From NCBI GenBank assembly GCA_023422635.1, contig JAFAGO010000035.1:62001-126000 (forward strand): a stretch of 64,000 bases of DNA. Direction: 5' to 3'. The translations under genes were made by a program, and so were the position numbers. Below, piece by piece: positions 1-8,653 of the stretch (positions are counted from its first letter, which is position 1; every line of letters begins with the position of its first letter). This DNA is from Bacteroidota bacterium. Lineage in GTDB: Bacteria > Bacteroidota > Bacteroidia > Flavobacteriales > Weeksellaceae. The notes below the pieces were generated by a model. That model saw nothing but the letters and a program-made list of their open reading frames with translations. It had not been told where the DNA came from and searched no databases.

Positions 1-58
1 TGCAGCTGCGATTCTGGCCAGAAAAAAATTCAGAAAATCAGATTCTAAAAAACCAGTG

Positions 59-532
59 ATGAAGCGAGATACCATTCAAGCAATGGTGAATGAGTACCGT
101 AAAAATCAACTTGCTGCCATTAAAAATGAGATGAAAATAAATGATACAGAATCGGTTTGGTTTGAACTGGATAAACTAAAACAATTTATCGCCGCTGTTG
201 AAACCGAAGCTAAAAAAGCATATCCCGGAATTAAAACCTCAAAATTGGGAATCCGGTTTTACAACGCAGCGTATCCCGAAAATATAGAAGAGCTTTTTTC
301 CTACAAAAGCATCCCGAAAAATTATAAAGGAAAACATACTTTAGTTATGGTTCCTACCGTAAATAGAAAAGGCGATCACGGTGAATTGGATTACGACTTT
401 AACCCTTACAATGTAACGCAAAACCAAAGCAAAGAATCTGAAACAATCGCTGTAAAAGCTACCAATGAAAGCATGGCTGAAAACCATGGTTATCTAATTC
501 CACCAAGAAGAAGCGAAGGACAAAGCTACTAA
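59..532 (+). CDS. hypothetical protein, 157 aa
   Basis: Soluble protein with no signal peptide or membrane segment and a lysine/glutamate-rich N-terminal half. I do not recognise a domain. I prefer the ATG at 59 over the in-frame GTG at 56. The ATG overlaps by one base a TGA (57-59) that ends another frame open from position 3, which would be the tail of an upstream gene and a classic coupled junction. The gene's own frame is also open to the left edge, so it could instead be the 3' part of a longer gene. The next gene starts 5 bp downstream, so all three genes up to 1943 look co-transcribed. Confidence 0.7.
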   Translation: MKRDTIQAMVNEYRKNQLAAIKNEMKINDTESVWFELDKLKQFIAAVETEAKKAYPGIKTSKLGIRFYNAAYPENIEELFSYKSIPKNYKGKHTLVMVPTVNRKGDHGELDYDFNPYNVTQNQSKESETIAVKATNESMAENHGYLIPPRRSEGQSY

Positions 533-537
533 ACAGA

Positions 538-1188
538 ATGCGCGAATTTCAACTACTTTTACAGAATTTAATTACCATTTCCGAAGGTTTTGCCGCCCTT
601 ACCGCCCTTATCTTCATGTGGAAAAAGAAAGAAAAATACTGGCGCATTTTTGCACTGTATTTAGTGTTAATTTTCCTAAGTGAAATTTTCGGGAAATGGG
701 GCGAATTAATTATCGACTACAATAAAAATAATTTTTACAACTACTTTGTAATTCCGTTACAGTTTATTTTTTGGATATGGCTGTACGCAAAAAAATCGTT
801 GAAAAAACCAAAGCTTTTTTATTCTTTCACGGCGCTTTACATACTGGCACTCGTTGTACATGAATATTTTTTTAAAAGCGCTAAAATTATATTTTCGCTC
901 AACTACACGTTAGGTTGTTTGCTTTTGATGATCTTGGCCGTTATGGAGTTTTACAAACAAATTACTTCACCCAACATTCTCAAGTTTAAAAAAAACATGA
1001 TGTTTTACGTTAATATTGGCGTTACACTCTTTTATATCGGCACCCTTCCCTTCTTTACTTTTTATCCGTTTATTGTGGAATATGATGGGTTTTACGATTT
1101 TTACTTTACTTACTTTTTAGCATCTTGTGTAATGATGTACGTTTTATTTTCAATAGCTTTTATATGGGGAAAACAGAATTATACTTAA
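538..1188 (+). CDS. multi-pass membrane protein, 216 aa
   Basis: Integral membrane protein with about six or seven hydrophobic helices spread over its whole length and short charged loops (for example KKKEK near residue 30 and KKSLKKPK near 85). No catalytic motif is visible. Its end overlaps the start of the histidine-kinase gene by 25 bp, which suggests translational coupling. I infer that it could be the sensing or partner subunit of that kinase, which itself has only one membrane helix. Not recognised beyond that. Confidence 0.8.
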   Translation: MREFQLLLQNLITISEGFAALTALIFMWKKKEKYWRIFALYLVLIFLSEIFGKWGELIIDYNKNNFYNYFVIPLQFIFWIWLYAKKSLKKPKLFYSFTALYILALVVHEYFFKSAKIIFSLNYTLGCLLLMILAVMEFYKQITSPNILKFKKNMMFYVNIGVTLFYIGTLPFFTFYPFIVEYDGFYDFYFTYFLASCVMMYVLFSIAFIWGKQNYT

Positions 1189-1943
1189 CAATTATCCTCT
1201 TCAATCTGTTTTTTATATTATTTATTATCGCGATCCTTATTTACATTAGAAGGTATAAATCCAAAAAAGCAGAATACGATAATAATTTGCGGCTGACCAA
1301 CGAAATGCATCAGCAGGAACTTTTACGCACACAATTGGAAATTCAAAAAGAAACAATGCAACAAATAGGAAGAGAACTACACGACAATATTGGCCAACGA
1401 ATGACGATGGTTAGCATTTACACCCAACAACTATTGCATCAAAATTTGTATCCTGAACTTAACGAGCAGTTTAAACAAATTGCAACAGTGGCAAAAGAAT
1501 CAATACAGGATTTAAGAAGTTTATCCCGAACATTAACAAGCGATAAAATAAGCGAAAAATCAATTATCGAACTCATTGAAGAAGAAGTGCAAAACGCGAA
1601 TTCCATCAATAAATGTCAAGTGAAATTTCATCAAAGCGGAATTGAACCTGATCTTACGGTGATGCAAAAAAACGTACTGTTGCGCATTACGCAAGAGTTT
1701 ATTCAAAACAGCATGAAGCATTCCGAATGCACCACTGTAACTTTACATCTGAATGCAGACAACCCTCAAAAGTTAAAACTTTTTATCCACGATGATGGCA
1801 AAGGATTCAATCTCGCCGAGTTAAAAAGCGAAGGAATTGGATTAACGAATATGCGAAACCGCGCCGAAATTATTGGCGCTGAATACCAACTTCAAAGTAG
1901 TCCAAAAGCAGGAACTACTTTGGAACTGACTTTAAAAATTTAA
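1164..1943 (+). CDS. sensor histidine kinase, HisKA_3 / LytS-NarX type
   Basis: Two-component sensor kinase of the NarX/DesK class. One N-terminal membrane helix (about residues 5-28) is followed by a coiled linker, then the dimerisation/phosphoacceptor motif ELHDNIGQ with His at about residue 73. A GHKL ATPase domain follows, with N-box residues in QEFIQNSMKHS, DDGKGF (G1) and GIGLTNMRNR (G2). I chose the ATG at 1164 over 1125, because the 13 extra residues carry no domain and would deepen the overlap with the upstream membrane gene. No response regulator lies in the window, so it is either upstream or elsewhere. The next gene is convergent. Confidence 0.9.
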   Translation: MGKTELYLTIILFNLFFILFIIAILIYIRRYKSKKAEYDNNLRLTNEMHQQELLRTQLEIQKETMQQIGRELHDNIGQRMTMVSIYTQQLLHQNLYPELNEQFKQIATVAKESIQDLRSLSRTLTSDKISEKSIIELIEEEVQNANSINKCQVKFHQSGIEPDLTVMQKNVLLRITQEFIQNSMKHSECTTVTLHLNADNPQKLKLFIHDDGKGFNLAELKSEGIGLTNMRNRAEIIGAEYQLQSSPKAGTTLELTLKI

Positions 1944-1972
1944 ACCGATTTCAAATTCTTCCGATTGTTCTT

Positions 1973-2806
1973 TTACTTTTCAAAACTTAATTCCGCCAAA
2001 ACGGGAAAATGATCGGATGGATAAAGCAAGTTTTCTCTGCGATCGTTAATGGTTCTGCTCGAAAGCACTTTAAAACCTTTTACAAAAATATAATCAATCC
2101 TTTCATCGCTCACTTTCTGGGTATCAAAATCTTGAAAAGTACCTTTTGGACCGTAGTGTGGCGTGAGCGAATGATGATAAGAATCTTTTAAATGTGAAGA
2201 TAAAATCTGAATAGGTTGCGCCTCTTCCGTAAGATTAAAATCGCCTGTTAGCACTACAGGAAAATTTTGTTGATTCAATTTCTGCATTTTCTTTAAAATC
2301 AAATTGGCAGATTGCACTCGTGCTTCATTTCCCACGTGATCAAAATGAATATTAAATGCCCAAAATTTCTTTCCGGTTTTAATTTCGTTCAATAATGCAT
2401 AACTGCAAACGCGGTTGTACGCAGCATCCCAACCTTTGGAAGGGATTTCAGGCGTTTCGCTTAGCCAAAACGTTCCAGAATCTAAAACCTTAAATTTTTC
2501 AGCATTATAAAACACAGCGGAAAACTCACCTTTTTCTTTACCATCATCTCGACCAACTCCAATATAACGATAGCCCTTTAAGGCATTTTGAATATCGTTC
2601 ATTTGCTGTGGCAATGCTTCCTGAACGCCCATCACATCTGGATGATAATACGCCATTAAAGCAACTGCATCCTGCTTTCGATTCTCCCAAGAGTTTTCTT
2701 TATCCGAATCGGTTGAAAGTCGAATATTAAACGACATCACGTTAAGATTTTGTGCTGACAAGAATACTGCACAACACAAGATTGCTGCAGAAATTAAAGA
2801 TTTCAT
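1973..2806 (-). CDS. secreted endonuclease/exonuclease/phosphatase family protein
   Basis: A 277-aa member of the EEP fold (DNase I / sphingomyelinase / phosphoesterase superfamily). It starts with a signal peptide of about 19 residues ending in LSAQ. Conserved blocks follow in order: MSFNIRL (24-30), GVQEAL with the metal-binding Glu (~63), TGDFNL (~190) and C-terminal SDHFPV with the catalytic Asp-His (265-266). The substrate cannot be told from sequence: nucleic acid, a phospholipid head group or an inositol phosphate are all possible. It lies 6 bp downstream of the SDR gene on the same strand, so the two are probably co-transcribed. Confidence 0.9.
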   Translation of the reverse strand: MKSLISAAILCCAVFLSAQNLNVMSFNIRLSTDSDKENSWENRKQDAVALMAYYHPDVMGVQEALPQQMNDIQNALKGYRYIGVGRDDGKEKGEFSAVFYNAEKFKVLDSGTFWLSETPEIPSKGWDAAYNRVCSYALLNEIKTGKKFWAFNIHFDHVGNEARVQSANLILKKMQKLNQQNFPVVLTGDFNLTEEAQPIQILSSHLKDSYHHSLTPHYGPKGTFQDFDTQKVSDERIDYIFVKGFKVLSSRTINDRRENLLYPSDHFPVLAELSFEK

Positions 2807-2812
2807 TGGTAT

Positions 2813-3691
2813 TTAATTGGATTTTTTGGCTTTAATCATCATTTCTAGCATATCCCACATGTCTTGCGGAATCTGCTCCAACATATTGAATTGTCCCGCG
2901 CCTTGAAGCCATTCACCGCCATCAATAGTAACCACCTCACCATTTACATAAGCAGAAAAATCGGAAACAAGATAAGCAGCAAGATTGGCCAACTCCTGAT
3001 ATTCGCCAACCCGTCGTAAAGGAACTTTCTTCCGCATATCGAATTTTTCTTGAAGATCGCCTGGAAGCAGTCGGTCCCATGCACCTTTTGTTGGAAAAGG
3101 ACCTGGCGCAATTGCATTGGAACGAATTCCGTATTTTGCCCACTCTACGGCCAAACTTTTCGTCATTGCTAAAACACCAGCTTTTGCACACGCCGAAGGA
3201 ACGACATACGCAGAACCTGTCCAAGCATACGTAGTTACAATATTTAAAACCGTTCCTGGAAGTTGGTTTTCAATCCAATATTTCCCAACTGCAAGCGTAC
3301 AATTTTTGGTTCCTTTCAGAACAATATCCAAAATGGTATCAAAGGCGGAATGAGAAAGTCTTTCGGTGGGAGAAATAAAATTTCCTGCAGCATTATTTAA
3401 AAGAATATCAATTTTCCCGAATTCTTTAATTGCTGCATCTTTCATGGCAACCACTTCTTCCCAATTACGCACATCGCAGGAAACGCAAAGCACTTTTCCA
3501 CCGGTTTGCTCTTCTAATTCTTTTGCAGTGTCTTGAAGCTTTTCTAAATTTCGGGAGGTAATAACAACTTTGGCACCAAGTTCGAGGAAATATTTGGTCA
3601 TTGCTTTTCCAAGGCCGCTGCCTCCTCCGGTAACAATTGCAACTTTATCTTTTAAAGCTCCTTCGCGAAGCATAGGTTCTGAATAGTTCAT
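2813..3691 (-). CDS. SDR oxidoreductase, 2,4-dienoyl-CoA reductase (DECR1)-like
   Basis: Short-chain dehydrogenase, 292 aa, with the Rossmann motif TGGGSGLG (21-28) and NNAAG (99-103). The classical YxxxK is absent; the equivalent stretch is S166-A-C-A-K170. A Tyr lies 15 residues earlier (Y155 in TTYAWTG). N104, Y155, S166 and K170 have the same spacing as Asn148, Tyr199, Ser210 and Lys214 of human mitochondrial 2,4-dienoyl-CoA reductase, as I recall that enzyme. The flanking PSACAKAG and AVEWAKYGIR blocks also match it. The likely role is NADPH-dependent reduction of 2,4-dienoyl-CoA during oxidation of unsaturated fatty acids. No other beta-oxidation gene is adjacent. Confidence 0.88.
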   Translation of the reverse strand: MNYSEPMLREGALKDKVAIVTGGGSGLGKAMTKYFLELGAKVVITSRNLEKLQDTAKELEEQTGGKVLCVSCDVRNWEEVVAMKDAAIKEFGKIDILLNNAAGNFISPTERLSHSAFDTILDIVLKGTKNCTLAVGKYWIENQLPGTVLNIVTTYAWTGSAYVVPSACAKAGVLAMTKSLAVEWAKYGIRSNAIAPGPFPTKGAWDRLLPGDLQEKFDMRKKVPLRRVGEYQELANLAAYLVSDFSAYVNGEVVTIDGGEWLQGAGQFNMLEQIPQDMWDMLEMMIKAKKSN

Positions 3692-3787
3692 ACTGTATAT
3701 TTTGGGATTTTGTATTGAGGTAAATATAGCACATTTTTATCGAGTTTTCCCGATGAAAACTATGCCGGAAATACAAACAAAAATCCC

Positions 3788-3887
3788 GCACCCCGACTTG
3801 AGCGGAGCTCTTTGTGCAAGAAGCGTTTTGGCATTGATGCGGCTTGCGACGAGCACAAAAGCGGGAGCGGAAGGCGGAAAAAGGTGC
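3788..3887. repeat. structured intergenic element (imperfect long hairpin)
   Basis: This lies in the 465-bp gap between the SDR and M16 genes, in a patch visibly richer in GC than its surroundings. Outer arms GCACC (3788-3792) and GGTGC (3883-3887) enclose an imperfect stem. Inner arms TTTGTGCAAG (3811-3820) pair with CTTGC (3843-3847) and GCACAAA (3853-3859). No convincing coding frame fits: the short frames here lack any family signature. The CCCGACTTGAGCGGA block resembles stretches I recall from other flavobacterial intergenic regions, but I cannot verify copy number. The rest of the gap holds a TTCGAC motif and the M16 terminator. Confidence 0.45.
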
Positions 3888-3983
3888 CCAAATACAATTA
3901 CAAAGTGAGAATTTTATTTTAAACTTTTGAAGGTAACAATTCATTATGTACGCCCATTTTTCTATAATTAATGTAATACAAAA

Positions 3984-4012
3984 ATGTTTCGACTTCGCTC
4001 CGTATGACAATC
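3984..4012. repeat. TTCGAC-type interspersed repeat copy
   Basis: The stretch reads TTTCGACTTCGCTCCGTATGACA, ending TGACAA. It resembles copies at 34378-34430 and 35718-35752. It is short and non-coding, and matches the TTCGACTTCGCTCAGAATGACA-like intergenic repeats I know from Bacteroidota genomes. Confidence 0.4.
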
Positions 4013-4104
4013 CTAATTCTAAAAATTTGATTTTTACAGGTTTAAACCTTAGTATAATCGAAACCTTAGATTCTACAACAGACAATCAATTAAAAAGTAA
4101 GCAC

Positions 4105-4137
4105 AAAAAAAGCTGCTCGGAAAATTCCGAACAGCTT
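4105..4137 (-). terminator. intrinsic terminator of the M16 peptidase gene
   Basis: Read on the minus strand, the stem AAGCTGTTCGGA pairs with TCCGAGCAGCTT around a short AT loop and is followed by a run of T. It begins 20 bp after the stop codon of the M16 peptidase gene. Confidence 0.85.
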
Positions 4138-4156
4138 CTCGTATGAAATCTATGGG

Positions 4157-7084
4157 TTAGTATCCGAAAAGTTCTTCTAGAGTAATTTTCTTCACTTCGC
4201 CGAGTTTTTTCATTTCTTCCAAAGGCACTTTTTTCTCGGAAGCCACCAATGCGTAGGTGTACGGTTTTCCGGAAATATTGTTTTGGTGGAAATTTTTAAG
4301 ATCGCTCATGCTGATGCCGTCGACAGTGTTGTAGACTTGCTTTCTGATGTCTTCATTCAATCCAAGTTCTTTTGCTTCAAGATAACTGAAGATAATGCCA
4401 TCTTGGGTAATTCTCTCGGTTTGAATGTCTTTTTTCACTTGGTTTTTAGCAAGCTCTAAATTTGCTGGAAGCTCTGGCATTTTGGTTAAAAGTTCATTCA
4501 TTGCCGTTGTCGCCTCCTTGAATTTATCGGCCTGACTGCCCACGTAACTTAGCACCAAATAACCATCTGATTTTTTACGTGGTGAAACGTAATATCCATA
4601 CGTACTGTACGCCAATGCTTTACTTTCGCGAATGGTTTGGAAAACAATTGAGCCCATTCCGCCACCGAAATAATTATTGAACACTTGTACCAAAGTTGTG
4701 TTTTTTGGATCGTACTGATTGGTGTTGCGAACCCATCTGGTTTCTGCTTGTACCATTTCATAATCCGTGAAAAGCACTTGGTTTTTCGTGGTTGGAATTT
4801 GCTTAAACGTTTTGGCTGTAAGTGGTGTTTTAAAGGTTGCTGGAATGGAATGTTCTTTTTTCACCTTAGAAGTCAACTCGTTTAAAGAAGCTGGCCCATA
4901 ATAAATTACCGATTGCTCATAATTATTCAAATCTTTAATTTTTGAAATCAGTTCGGCAGAAGTAATTCCGTTTAATTCAGCATCGGTTAACGCATTGTTG
5001 AATTTATTTTTCGGACCGTACGTTGCATAACTGGTTAAACCTTGAAGGATAGCTCCCTTATTTAATTTCGCATCATTTCTAGCTTTTGCTAATCTGGCTT
5101 TCAACGCTTTTAATGCTTCTTCATCTGGTTTTACATTTAACACCAAATCTTCATACAATTTCACGGCTTGATCGAAGTTTTCTTGAAGGCCTTCAATGGT
5201 TACGGTTGTATATTCTTCCCCAGTTGAAACGCTGAAGCTAGAAGCGATTTTGTAAAAATCTTTAGAGATTTGTTCCGCTGATTTTTTATCGGTTCCTAAA
5301 AACTGAAGGTATTGCGCAGCGATTGGCATTTTAAGATCGTTCAAAGTACCAATTTTGTAGCGATAACGCAATCTGTATAAATCGTTGTCTTTATTCGGTA
5401 CGTAAAGTACTTCTGCTTTTCCAACCTTTGCTTTTTGAATATCTTTATCGAAATCTAAAAACACTGGCGCAGAAGGCGTACTTGGCATATCTTCGATCAA
5501 CTTCACGAAACTCGATTGTTTATCGGCATTGGTTTCTACAGGAGTAATGATGGGTTTATCAATTTTTTGAAGATCTTTACGTTCCCCTTTTCTTTTTAAA
5601 ATTGCTACATAATTTTCGTCTCCCAAATATTTATTCGCAAAGGCAACAACATCTGCTTTTGTAATTTTAGAAAGATCATTTACGTATGCCACTTGCGTTT
5701 TCCAATCCAAATCAGCCGTAAACGCACCTACCAAAAGACTTGCTCTATCGGAATACGATTCCGTATCTTGAATTTTTTGCTTTTTAATATTGTTAACAAT
5801 GGAAGGAATTAAATCGTTATCGAAGTTTCCTTTCTTCAAGTTATCGATTTGTTCTAACATTAACGCTTTAACTTCCTCCAAAGATTGTCCTGAAGTTGGC
5901 GATCCGGAAAGATATAAAATTCCGTGATCAATCAACGTATAGGTGAACGCACCCGCACGCAGAAGTTTTTGCTTTTTCACCAAGTTTAAATCCATCAAAC
6001 CTGCTTCACCGTTGGTTAAAATAGAACCAACTAAATCTGCAAGAAGTACATCTTTATCTTTATTCCCTGGAAGTCGATAACCGATAGTTACACTTTCCGC
6101 ATCAGGACCTACGATTTCTTTAACAATAGGCGCTTTAATTGCATCTTCTTGTTTAAAAGTGTATTTAGGAACTGGTTTATTTTGCATGTACGAAAAATCC
6201 TTATCAATTTTCGCAATCACTTCATCTGGATTAAAATCTCCCGACATTACAATCCCCATATTGTTCGGCACATAATACGTACTGAAATACTTGCGGATTT
6301 GTACCAATGAAGGGTTTTTCAAATGTTCTACTGTACCAATTGTGGTTTGAAGTCCGTAGTTGTGATTTTTAAACAAATTCGAAAATAAGGTTTCAAAAAC
6401 TTGTCTACCATCGCTATCTAAAGTTCTGTTTTTTTCTTCATACACCGCCTCAAGTTCAGTATGGAAAATTCTTAAAACTGGATTTCTGAATCGTTCCGCT
6501 TGAACGGCAAGATATTTATCGATAGAGCTGGAAGGAACATCATCTGTATAAACGGTTTCTTCAAAACTCGTCCAAGCGTTGGTTCCCTGCGCTCCCATCC
6601 CGGAAAGCATTTTATCGTATTCATTGGCGATGGAATATTTACTTGCAACGCCGGAAATAGAATCGATTTTTTTATAGATTTCTTTTCTTTGACTTTCGTC
6701 TTTTGTTTTGTTGTATTGCTCGTAAAGCGCATCAATTTTATCCAATTCTGGTTTTTCTTTGCTCCAATCTAACGAACCATATTTATCAGTTCCTTTAAAA
6801 AGCATATGTTCCAAGTAATGCGCAAGTCCTGTATTGGTAGCAGGATCGGTTTTGCTTCCCGCTTTTACAGCAACAAACGCTTGAATTCTTGGATCTTTAG
6901 GAGTTGGACTCAATATTACGGTCAAACCATTTTTCAAGGTATAAAATCTTGAATTGGTTGGATCGTTGGTTACATATTTATAGGTATAGCCAGCGCTTTT
7001 CGCTTCTTTCCATTCGTTATTTTGTGCGAAAGCGTTGAAAGAAAGAGCTGCTACCAATAAAACTGTAGAAATTCTTCTGATCAT
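4157..7084 (-). CDS. M16 family zinc metallopeptidase, exported
   Basis: A 975-aa two-lobed peptidase of the insulinase/pitrilysin (M16) family. It has a signal peptide of about 20 residues (ending SFNAFAQ). The inverted zinc motif HxxEH is seen as H89-Y-L-E92-H93, with the downstream Glu-rich ELEAVYEEKNR supplying the third ligand. The second, inactive M16 lobe makes up the C-terminal half, as usual for long-form members. Role: degradation of peptides in the periplasm or outer envelope. The start was set at ATG 7084, because the 12 residues upstream in frame precede an obvious signal peptide. A strong terminator follows. Confidence 0.93.
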   Translation of the reverse strand: MIRRISTVLLVAALSFNAFAQNNEWKEAKSAGYTYKYVTNDPTNSRFYTLKNGLTVILSPTPKDPRIQAFVAVKAGSKTDPATNTGLAHYLEHMLFKGTDKYGSLDWSKEKPELDKIDALYEQYNKTKDESQRKEIYKKIDSISGVASKYSIANEYDKMLSGMGAQGTNAWTSFEETVYTDDVPSSSIDKYLAVQAERFRNPVLRIFHTELEAVYEEKNRTLDSDGRQVFETLFSNLFKNHNYGLQTTIGTVEHLKNPSLVQIRKYFSTYYVPNNMGIVMSGDFNPDEVIAKIDKDFSYMQNKPVPKYTFKQEDAIKAPIVKEIVGPDAESVTIGYRLPGNKDKDVLLADLVGSILTNGEAGLMDLNLVKKQKLLRAGAFTYTLIDHGILYLSGSPTSGQSLEEVKALMLEQIDNLKKGNFDNDLIPSIVNNIKKQKIQDTESYSDRASLLVGAFTADLDWKTQVAYVNDLSKITKADVVAFANKYLGDENYVAILKRKGERKDLQKIDKPIITPVETNADKQSSFVKLIEDMPSTPSAPVFLDFDKDIQKAKVGKAEVLYVPNKDNDLYRLRYRYKIGTLNDLKMPIAAQYLQFLGTDKKSAEQISKDFYKIASSFSVSTGEEYTTVTIEGLQENFDQAVKLYEDLVLNVKPDEEALKALKARLAKARNDAKLNKGAILQGLTSYATYGPKNKFNNALTDAELNGITSAELISKIKDLNNYEQSVIYYGPASLNELTSKVKKEHSIPATFKTPLTAKTFKQIPTTKNQVLFTDYEMVQAETRWVRNTNQYDPKNTTLVQVFNNYFGGGMGSIVFQTIRESKALAYSTYGYYVSPRKKSDGYLVLSYVGSQADKFKEATTAMNELLTKMPELPANLELAKNQVKKDIQTERITQDGIIFSYLEAKELGLNEDIRKQVYNTVDGISMSDLKNFHQNNISGKPYTYALVASEKKVPLEEMKKLGEVKKITLEELFGY

Positions 7085-7226
7085 AGTGAAATAATATTTA
7101 TACCCAAATAAGACAATCAAAACATGAAATTGTTACATTTTGTTTAAAAAAATTCTTGCTATTTTTTCTTCTATTTGAGGTTGAATCTCCAGGCAGAAAC
7201 GCTTTTTACGTTTTACCGTTTAAATA

Positions 7227-8564
7227 TTAAAGTGTTGTATATGAAAGTCTTTCACCGAATTTTTGGTTTGAAAAAACTCCGTTTTCATAAGCCAAATTTC
7301 CGTTCACGAAAGTATGTGTGATTTTCGAATGAAACTCCGTTCCTTCTAACGGACTCCATCCGCATTTGTATAAAATATTTTCTTTAGAAACGGTGTACTT
7401 TTGATCTAAATCCACCAAAACCAAATCGGCTTTAAAGCCTTCTTTAATAAAACCACGCTTTTCAATTCGAAATAATATTGCCGGATTGTGCGCCATTTTT
7501 TCAACTATTTTTTCAAGAGAAATTTTTCCGTTGCGATAATTTTCCAGCATTACATTCAACGAATGCTGAACCAAAGGTCCACCAGAAGGGCACTTGGTAT
7601 AAACGTTCTGTTTTTCTTCAAAAGTATGTGGAGCATGATCTGTTGCAATTACATCAATTCGATCATCCAACAAAGCTTGCCATAATCCATCTTTATCGTT
7701 TTGCGTTTTTACCGCGGGATTCCATTTGATTAAACTTCCTTTTGTCTCGTAATCGTCATTGGTAAACGTAAGGTGATGAACACAAACTTCAGCGGTGATT
7801 TTTTTATCTTTTAAGGGAATATCATTTCTAAAAAGAGCAGTTTCCTTTGCGGTAGATAAGTGAAAAACATGCAATCTTGCTCCTGTTTTCTTAGCGAGTT
7901 CAATTGCTTTCGAGGAAGATTTATAACACGCCTCTTCACTTCGAATTAAATGATGAAATTTCACAGGAATATCATCTCCATATTTTGCTTTATACTCTTC
8001 TGTATTTTTTCGAATGGTATCTTCATCTTCACAATGAACAGCGATTAGCATTTTGGTTTTACTGAAAATATGCTCCAACGTTTCAGGATTATCCACCAAC
8101 ATATTTCCTGTTGACGAGCCCAAAAACAATTTTATTCCTGGAACGTTCTTCGGATTTGCTTTTAAAATTTCATCCAGATTATCATTGGTTCCGCCCATCA
8201 TAAATCCATAATTCGCATAAGATTTATCTGCTGCGATTGCATATTTATCTTCCAGCAATTCTTGCGTTACTGCGTTAGGAACGGTGTTGGGTTGATCTAT
8301 AAAACTCGTAACGCCACCTGCAATTGCTGCTTTGCTTTCGGTTTCGATATCGCCCTTCCAAGTTAAACCTGGCTCACGAAAATGAACCTGATCGTCGATA
8401 ATTCCAGGAAGAAGATATTTTCCAGAAGCATCGATAATTTCGTCAACATTTTCTTCTGATATTTGTGAATCAATTTTTGAAATTATATCGTTTTCTATTA
8501 GAAGATCGCTTTGAAAAATCTGATTTTCGTTGACAATCTTCGCGTTTTTTATTAGGATTTTCAT
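7227..8564 (-). CDS. pyrC: dihydroorotase (amidohydrolase family)
   Basis: A 445-aa class I-type dihydroorotase that would close carbamoyl-aspartate to dihydroorotate in pyrimidine synthesis. Motifs in order: PGIIDDQVHFREPG (53-66), VHCEDE, HVFHLSTAKE and ATDHAPHT, matching the metal-binding positions of the amidohydrolase barrel. Oddity: the usual HxH near the start reads Q59-V-H61, so the first histidine is glutamine. I believe this variant occurs in other Bacteroidota dihydroorotases but cannot check. It is divergent from the flippase gene across about 90 bp. An allantoinase- or hydantoinase-like activity is the alternative. Confidence 0.87.
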   Translation of the reverse strand: MKILIKNAKIVNENQIFQSDLLIENDIISKIDSQISEENVDEIIDASGKYLLPGIIDDQVHFREPGLTWKGDIETESKAAIAGGVTSFIDQPNTVPNAVTQELLEDKYAIAADKSYANYGFMMGGTNDNLDEILKANPKNVPGIKLFLGSSTGNMLVDNPETLEHIFSKTKMLIAVHCEDEDTIRKNTEEYKAKYGDDIPVKFHHLIRSEEACYKSSSKAIELAKKTGARLHVFHLSTAKETALFRNDIPLKDKKITAEVCVHHLTFTNDDYETKGSLIKWNPAVKTQNDKDGLWQALLDDRIDVIATDHAPHTFEEKQNVYTKCPSGGPLVQHSLNVMLENYRNGKISLEKIVEKMAHNPAILFRIEKRGFIKEGFKADLVLVDLDQKYTVSKENILYKCGWSPLEGTEFHSKITHTFVNGNLAYENGVFSNQKFGERLSYTTL

Positions 8565-8632
8565 TTTAAACTTTTGTAAGCGTAAAATTAATGATTTTAA
8601 GATGGAGCTAATGGCAATTACTTAGAAAATTC

Positions 8633-8640
8633 TACATTTG
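8633..8640 (+). promoter_or_regulatory. -7 box TACATTTG for the flippase gene
   Basis: Exact match to the Bacteroidota -7 consensus TAnnTTTG, 13 bp before the TTG start of the flippase gene. This implies a very short leader. No clear TTTG -33 box lies at the usual distance. Confidence 0.55.
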
Positions 8641-8653
8641 CAAAAACTTTTTT

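Noticed and set aside
3645..4085. 146-codon minus-strand frame across the SDR start and the intergenic element
   Set aside because: It overlaps the SDR start and runs through a repeat-like block; the translation is cysteine- and arginine-rich without a family signature.
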